Of a stretch of 32,491 nucleotides of DNA, positions 27,700 to 32,491 are shown in pieces (positions within the stretch are counted from its first letter, which is position 1; each line of letters starts with the position of its first letter). The stretch lies in the IMG/VR virus record IMGVR_UViG_3300033144_000765, positions 1 to 32,491 of that record; one strand, 5' to 3'. Made by a program: the position numbers and the translations under genes. The notes under the pieces were generated by a model. The model worked only from the letters and a program-made list of their open reading frames with translations. It made no database searches and was not told where the DNA came from. This DNA is from a virus.

Positions 27700-28782
27700 A
27701 CTTTTTATTTTTAATTTAGAACTATTTGTGCCATTAATAGCTTTAACTTTCAAACCGTTAATAAAGATTTCTCCATTACCTTGGCTTGGTCTAGCAGAAG
27801 AACTTACGTTATTAGACTTAGACGTTAGATCTTTGATCGCGTCCGCTTTGCCTTGTTCGTAAAAATGTTCTGCTATAGTGTCAGCATTTCTAGCAGCATA
27901 GATTGCTTTGTGATATCCCGCTGTATCGTTTACGTTGCCATCTTTATCTAGGAACTTCCCAATAAAAGTGGACAAGTCAGCTTGCTTATCAGCAACGGCG
28001 TTAGGATTTGAAACACCATACTTAAACTTATCTTCTCCTACATTAAAATCGAAACCTTCGAAATCTTCAGAGAAATATTTATTAGTATTTTGTTTAAAAA
28101 CCTCTCGACGCTGTGCAGCAGCATCTTGTTCTTTATTATATCTGTTGAAAAAGTCTAATGCTTTTTGTTGATCAGGACTAACATTGGATGACTTCAACTT
28201 GATGTCTTCGTAGTACTGTTCTTTTAAATTGTTCATAAATGAACTAGCATTTGCCACTTCTTCTTTCATCGCAAGCTTTTTCTTGCGAATGCTTTTTTCA
28301 TCTTCCTCGTTTTCATCAAATGAAAACTTGTCAGTTAATAAAAACTTTACCTCTTCATCATTTAAGTGAGGTTTAGTTTTCTTATAAAATTCTTTTAATA
28401 GATCTTCATCCTTTATTGTAGAATAATCTACATTTAACCTAGCGTAGTCTGTTAAATCTCCGCCAGTATCTTTCATGAAATTAATTAACTTTTTAACTCC
28501 TTCTGGCATTTCAACCTCCGCTTTAATAGGAGCTTTTTCAGTTATAGACTCTTTTTTTTCACTAGTAACTTCATTAACTACTTTAGTTATTAAGTTTTCT
28601 TTTTTAGATTCTACAGGTTTTTCTTCTTTAGCTTCTGGAGTTTTTTCAACTTCTTCTTTCTTATCTTTATTCATTTTAAGTTTGAATACAGGATCTTCTT
28701 TTCTAGTACCTAAATTAGATGGTCTTTTTGCTTTAACCTTTAGAGGTTCTTTTGTTTCTTTTTCTTCTTTTAATTCTGACAT
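27685..28782 (-). CDS. Scaffold-like head assembly protein, 365 aa
   Basis: This is an extremely charged, low-complexity protein. Residues 1-90 are Lys/Glu-rich and disordered (EEKETKEPLKVKAKRPSN ... EVEKTPEAKEEKPVESK). A helical middle with coiled-coil character (~100-250) and a short polar C-terminus (LKVKAINGTNSSKLKIKS) follow. Its slot between portal and capsid genes is the classic place for a scaffolding protein, which is transient and binds capsid and portal. No protease motif was seen in the protein, so the scaffold may leave intact or be cut by another enzyme. Three ATTAT repeats abut its ATG. The role is inferred from position and composition. Confidence 0.7.
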   Translation of the reverse strand: MSELKEEKETKEPLKVKAKRPSNLGTRKEDPVFKLKMNKDKKEEVEKTPEAKEEKPVESKKENLITKVVNEVTSEKKESITEKAPIKAEVEMPEGVKKLINFMKDTGGDLTDYARLNVDYSTIKDEDLLKEFYKKTKPHLNDEEVKFLLTDKFSFDENEEDEKSIRKKKLAMKEEVANASSFMNNLKEQYYEDIKLKSSNVSPDQQKALDFFNRYNKEQDAAAQRREVFKQNTNKYFSEDFEGFDFNVGEDKFKYGVSNPNAVADKQADLSTFIGKFLDKDGNVNDTAGYHKAIYAARNADTIAEHFYEQGKADAIKDLTSKSNNVSSSARPSQGNGEIFINGLKVKAINGTNSSKLKIKSKTKN

Positions 28783-28795
28783 AATATAATATAAT
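28781..28795 (-). repeat. Three-copy ATTAT leader abutting the scaffold-like start
   Basis: On the minus strand AATT is followed by three perfect ATTAT copies and then G, so the repeat ends inside the ATG. The same architecture with four copies precedes the 240-aa gene. The stop codon of the portal gene lies 10 bases upstream of the repeat. Confidence 0.7.
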
Positions 28796-28804
28796 AATTA
28801 ATAG

Positions 28805-31204
28805 TTACATTCCACTTAAATTAATACCACCTAAATTAGCATCTTGAGGTTTTTCAAAATCAGTAGGTAAAGTATCATTTTGTCTTTGTGAAATCATTTT
28901 GCTTTGTTGACTAGCTTGTATTCTAGTTCTTTGGTCTTTTCGGTCTTCAATATCTTTTTCTTTTTGTTGATCTTTTTGAATATCTGCTTGAGCTAACTTC
29001 ATATCAAACTCAAATTTCTGTTGTGCTAATTGTTGTTTTATTTGTAATTCAGCTTGCATTCTTTGTGTTTCAAACTCAGATTTAGCTTGTTCTACTTGTA
29101 TTTGAGTTTCAGCTAAAGCTTGTTGTTTTTGAACTTCTGCCATAGCTGCAGCTTCAGTAGTTTGCGCATTAGCCTGTGCTTGAGCTTCTATCATCTGCTG
29201 TTGCTGCTTCTGATCTTGCTCTTGCTTTTTAATTCTTCTTTGCTTTAATATTTGATTAGCTAGTTTTAAATTTCTCACCTCCCTTATATCTATAGCGTCT
29301 TCTAAAAATATTTGTTGTTGCTGTAGAGCCATTTGTATATTTTGCTCTAACATAGCTTTTTCTTCTTCGTCAGGTTCTAGTTCTAAAAATATACCAAAGT
29401 CAGCATTTGTTTTATTAGATATTTCTTCTAAGGTTTTAACATTAAAAACTGATATACTACTTTCTAAAGCTTGTTTTAACAAAGGAAACTCTAAACTATC
29501 AACAACTCTTCTACATACATTCTCTGCTGTTTTAACAGTTAAGTATAAGCTAGACTGTAATATGTGTCTTGTTGCTACATTTGAATTTGCAGCAGCTAGT
29601 TTTTGCAAACCTACTAATGATTGTTTATCAGGCATTGAACCATCTCTAGCTTCATTTAACCCGGTCACATCTCTTATCATTTGTAGATAGTATTGATAAG
29701 TACCTATTAATGATTGCATTTTTTGTTGACCACTTCCTGTTTGTAATTCTTGTATAGGAACTTTACCATGATTTATTTCACCATCTTGAGTTAGTGATCT
29801 ACCTACTATACTACCAGTCTGGAAATACATGTTTAATGCTTCGGATGGATTATAATTTGTTCCATTACCTAAGTCAACTTCTGCTAGTCCATCTACATCT
29901 AAGTAAACACCGTCTGGAACAACCCTAGATAATACTTGTTGTATTTTTAAATGCGTTAATTGAATCATATCAGCAAAACCAGTTATCTTACCTACTAACG
30001 ACTCTATACGACCTTTGTACATTCTAGGAGCGCATATGTTATAATTCATATGTACTCTAGTTTTATCAGCTAAAGGTCTTGTCATATTCTCAGCCATTTT
30101 CCAGTCAAGCATTAATGGATGACCTAGTATTTTAGCACCAGAGTAAATGACCTCTATTGATCTAGAAACCTTTTTAAATGAATCATTTTTAGGTGGATTA
30201 AAGTCACCTGATTTTTGAACAACTTTTTCTAAACCGTTTTTAGTCTTTTTTAATTTAAAAACTTGATCTATAAATGTTTTATATTCGAAATACAAAACTT
30301 GACACGTCTGGTCATCATTTCTACCATTCCAACCTCTTAAGTATTCTGAATTACCATGATACTTTTGTATCTGTTCTAATTCTTCTTTTGTTAAGTTAGG
30401 AAACTCTGTTTTTAACTCTGATAAAGCAACGGGTTTTACTTCTCCAACGTAGTATAGATCTTCAAAATTAGGATCTTCAGTATATGAATAAACTAAATTA
30501 GCTGGATCCACATACTCTATTCTAACACCACGCATTTTATCCCAAGATGTTTTTACAGCTCCAATGCCTAGTACACAAAGATCGTAATTTATTCTTCTAT
30601 TAACTAAGTCATACTTATTAAAGCTCATAACATTTGATATGAGTTCTTCTTGAGCTATTTCTATTGATTGCTTGTAATCTAATTGTAAATGTAGTTTAAG
30701 ATCAGATGTTGTTTGTATTCCTAATTTCTTAATACTTTCATCTCTCATTCCAATACCAGTCTTGCCCTCTATGCTTTCTAATAGTGATCTAGCTTTTAAA
30801 TCTCTATCTAATTTATTTGCATAATCAGTTCTTTCTTTTATGGAAGTAGGATCTTGAGCAAAAGCGTTTATATCGTAATTCCTACTAGATATTCCATTAA
30901 CAACTATATCCACAAATTTTGATATAACAGGTACTGGTTGCCAATCTAAATTAAGATAAGACAAATCACCGTCAATAGCTAACTCATCTTTATATTTTTG
31001 TACTGGTTGTTCTCCTCTTGCGTATAATCTTAACCTGTGATAGTTTTGAAAGTTTGTTGCGTACCTATATCCTGTTCCTCTAGTGTTTCTAAACCATTCT
31101 CCTTCTATAGCTCTACCAACTTGCAGGCCATAATCTTCACTGTTCTTAACACTCTCTGGTACTATCTGATCAGGAAATGAACTATAATTATTAGTATAAA
31201 TCAT
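28805..31204 (-). CDS. Portal protein with long Gln-rich C-terminal coiled coil
   Basis: The portal is the dodecameric gate at one capsid vertex, through which DNA is packaged and later ejected. At 799 aa it is in the size range of P22-type portals. Recognisable segments include SKFVDIVVNGISSRNYDINA near residues 92-111, GIGAVKTSWDKMRGVRIEYVD near 215 and IRDVTGLNEARDGSMPDKQS near 520. Residues ~600-790 form a very Gln/Lys/Glu-rich helical region (QMALQQQQIF, EQDQKQQQQMIEAQAQANAQ), suggestive of the long barrel of P22 gp1. The last residues are NLGGINLSGM. Its ATG directly follows the terminase stop with no gap. The portal call is well supported by context; the barrel is inference. Confidence 0.83.
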   Translation of the reverse strand: MIYTNNYSSFPDQIVPESVKNSEDYGLQVGRAIEGEWFRNTRGTGYRYATNFQNYHRLRLYARGEQPVQKYKDELAIDGDLSYLNLDWQPVPVISKFVDIVVNGISSRNYDINAFAQDPTSIKERTDYANKLDRDLKARSLLESIEGKTGIGMRDESIKKLGIQTTSDLKLHLQLDYKQSIEIAQEELISNVMSFNKYDLVNRRINYDLCVLGIGAVKTSWDKMRGVRIEYVDPANLVYSYTEDPNFEDLYYVGEVKPVALSELKTEFPNLTKEELEQIQKYHGNSEYLRGWNGRNDDQTCQVLYFEYKTFIDQVFKLKKTKNGLEKVVQKSGDFNPPKNDSFKKVSRSIEVIYSGAKILGHPLMLDWKMAENMTRPLADKTRVHMNYNICAPRMYKGRIESLVGKITGFADMIQLTHLKIQQVLSRVVPDGVYLDVDGLAEVDLGNGTNYNPSEALNMYFQTGSIVGRSLTQDGEINHGKVPIQELQTGSGQQKMQSLIGTYQYYLQMIRDVTGLNEARDGSMPDKQSLVGLQKLAAANSNVATRHILQSSLYLTVKTAENVCRRVVDSLEFPLLKQALESSISVFNVKTLEEISNKTNADFGIFLELEPDEEEKAMLEQNIQMALQQQQIFLEDAIDIREVRNLKLANQILKQRRIKKQEQDQKQQQQMIEAQAQANAQTTEAAAMAEVQKQQALAETQIQVEQAKSEFETQRMQAELQIKQQLAQQKFEFDMKLAQADIQKDQQKEKDIEDRKDQRTRIQASQQSKMISQRQNDTLPTDFEKPQDANLGGINLSGM

Positions 31205-32491
31205 TTATTTTATTATTTGTGAAATTGACCCTTCGTTATTGTATTTTTTCATACCTAATTTTATTTGTTGGATTGAGTTCATAGATATTGGTTTATAATT
31301 ATTTTTATTACAAGCCATTATGGCTAGTCCAGAACTAATGGAAGCATCGTGCTTCGTTCTGTTGTTAATGTTAAATTGTGCCCAATCTTCAAGAGTTCTT
31401 TGGAAATACATATCTCCACATTCTTCATTATTGTATCCAACAAAATTTTCTATATAAGATTCTATAGCTGAAGCGTGTGCTTGCTTAATATCTTCACTTG
31501 AGTTAGGTATTCCACCTATTTCTTTTTCAGTTATTGAAAGTTTATTATAAACCTTATCTGGTCTATTAATACTAAAACCTCTATATCCTCTACGTTTAAA
31601 ATAATATAATAATCTAGGTTTATTATTTTCCGCAAGTATTGGCATGCCGTAAAATACACAAGCCATTAATACGTCTTCAAAAAATATCTCAGCTGTCTGA
31701 GGTCTAGCTATGTATTCTAAAAAGAAGTGATTAGGTGGCGCATCTGCCATACTAAATTTGGTTAACCCATGTAGCGATCCATTAGACCCTTTACCGTCGA
31801 CAGTACCACTAATATCATAAGAATCACAACCAAATGCTCCGATATGATCGTTTCCAGCGTGTCTAGTTCCATTTTTTATTATTACATTATTTTGTAAACT
31901 ATTGCTTGGTATCCATGTTATAAAAAACCTACCATTCCTACTTGGATAAAACAAAACTTTAGTATCTTTTTTTCCATTTTCCCAGCCAAAATTGCCTTGA
32001 GTTACGTTTTTACTGTTATTAAAGTCTTCGTTATAATCTATTTGTTGATATATTTTAGTAAGATTAAATAAACTTTCTTTAGCTTCATCCCTAAAGGCAT
32101 GCTTCTCAGTTCTTGGAAACTGCCTGTAATATTCATTTAAACTATCTTGATCTTCTTTTAATCCATCAACTTCGTTTTCCCAGTGCTCGATAACTCCGGT
32201 GTCAATTGAGATATTATCAATTCCGAGGATTTTATCTTTTGGCGTAGTGAATACAGGTAATCCAAAAGTATCCATGAATCCTTCGTAGTTCCATTCCATA
32301 GGGATGAAAAGAGAATACAATCCGCTAGCTGTTTGTCCGTTTCTATTTCTTTTAGTAACGTCTGAAGAGTAGTATAATTTTTTGAAGTTGTTTCCACCTT
32401 TATCTAATGCGTTTGAAGTTGAGCCCATCATACACTTACCTACGATCCTACGTCCTAGTCTTAATGTAGTTTTTGTAACTCTCCAGTTGTT
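31205..32491 (-). CDS. terL: Terminase large subunit, C-terminal part; 5' end outside window
   Basis: TerL uses ATP to pump DNA into the head and cuts it. The frame is open to the window edge; about 428 residues are visible, and residues before the first in-window ATG (WRVTKTTLRLGRRIVGKC) continue the protein. The ATP-binding Walker motifs are outside. Visible are the end of the ATPase domain (GKCMMGSTSNALDKGG, motif III-like) and the segment SGLYSLFIPMEWNYEGFMD. The nuclease domain has the acidic motif FGCDSYDISGTVDGKGS, the segment AEIFFEDVLMACVFYGMPIL and the late HDASISSGLAI segment. I recall close relatives in marine Bacteroidota phages. It is followed immediately by the portal gene. Confidence 0.9.
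   Translation of the reverse strand, partial: NNWRVTKTTLRLGRRIVGKCMMGSTSNALDKGGNNFKKLYYSSDVTKRNRNGQTASGLYSLFIPMEWNYEGFMDTFGLPVFTTPKDKILGIDNISIDTGVIEHWENEVDGLKEDQDSLNEYYRQFPRTEKHAFRDEAKESLFNLTKIYQQIDYNEDFNNSKNVTQGNFGWENGKKDTKVLFYPSRNGRFFITWIPSNSLQNNVIIKNGTRHAGNDHIGAFGCDSYDISGTVDGKGSNGSLHGLTKFSMADAPPNHFFLEYIARPQTAEIFFEDVLMACVFYGMPILAENNKPRLLYYFKRRGYRGFSINRPDKVYNKLSITEKEIGGIPNSSEDIKQAHASAIESYIENFVGYNNEECGDMYFQRTLEDWAQFNINNRTKHDASISSGLAIMACNKNNYKPISMNSIQQIKLGMKKYNNEGSISQIIK

Noticed and set aside
1-32491. tRNA genes, CRISPR arrays, insertion sequences
   Set aside because: No cloverleaf-like segment, repeat-spacer series or transposase was found by eye; gaps between genes are too short to hold them.

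Overview
The window looks like part of the genome of a tailed bacteriophage with low GC content, probably a short-tailed (podovirus-like) marine virus. All genes except the first lie on the minus strand and read like one virion-structure and packaging module. From right to left the order is terminase large subunit (5' end cut off by the window edge), portal, scaffold-like protein, major capsid protein, a 103-aa head protein, a 240-aa unknown, two head-tail adaptor/connector candidates, a 1992-aa nozzle-type tail protein, a 642-aa second nozzle-type protein, 214-aa and 651-aa internal-virion candidates, and a 3422-aa giant protein. Four small genes follow: one membrane protein and three basic proteins. 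No integrase, repressor, tRNA, CRISPR array or insertion sequence was seen.

At the left edge the end of a class II (B12-dependent, monomeric type) ribonucleotide reductase gene runs on the plus strand. It converges on the late module, and a palindromic terminator that should work in both directions separates the two. Nucleotide metabolism is therefore on one strand and virion genes are on the other.

The host is inferred to be a (probably marine) Bacteroidota/flavobacterium-type bacterium. The reasons are the AT-rich sequence, start codons preceded by A/T-rich leaders with essentially no Shine-Dalgarno motifs, and terminase, connector and nozzle proteins that resemble what I recall from uncultivated marine and crAss-like or flavophage podoviruses. 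This assignment is from memory, not from a search.

The genes form one assembly line. Terminase and portal package DNA into a shell built from scaffold and capsid protein. The adaptors and nozzle proteins close the portal vertex and form the short tail. The 214-, 651- and 3422-aa proteins are plausible ejection cargo. The giant protein carries a visible HAD-phosphatase-like motif set and an HExxH motif, so it may be a multi-domain 'polyvalent' protein delivered with the DNA. Two strong minus-strand terminators after the capsid/103-aa pair and after the 240-aa gene would set the high expression of capsid protein relative to tail genes. Three head genes have short perfect tandem repeats directly abutting their ATG. 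Coding density is very high: the longest non-coding stretch is 775-913 (139 bases), and no gap exceeds 300 bases.
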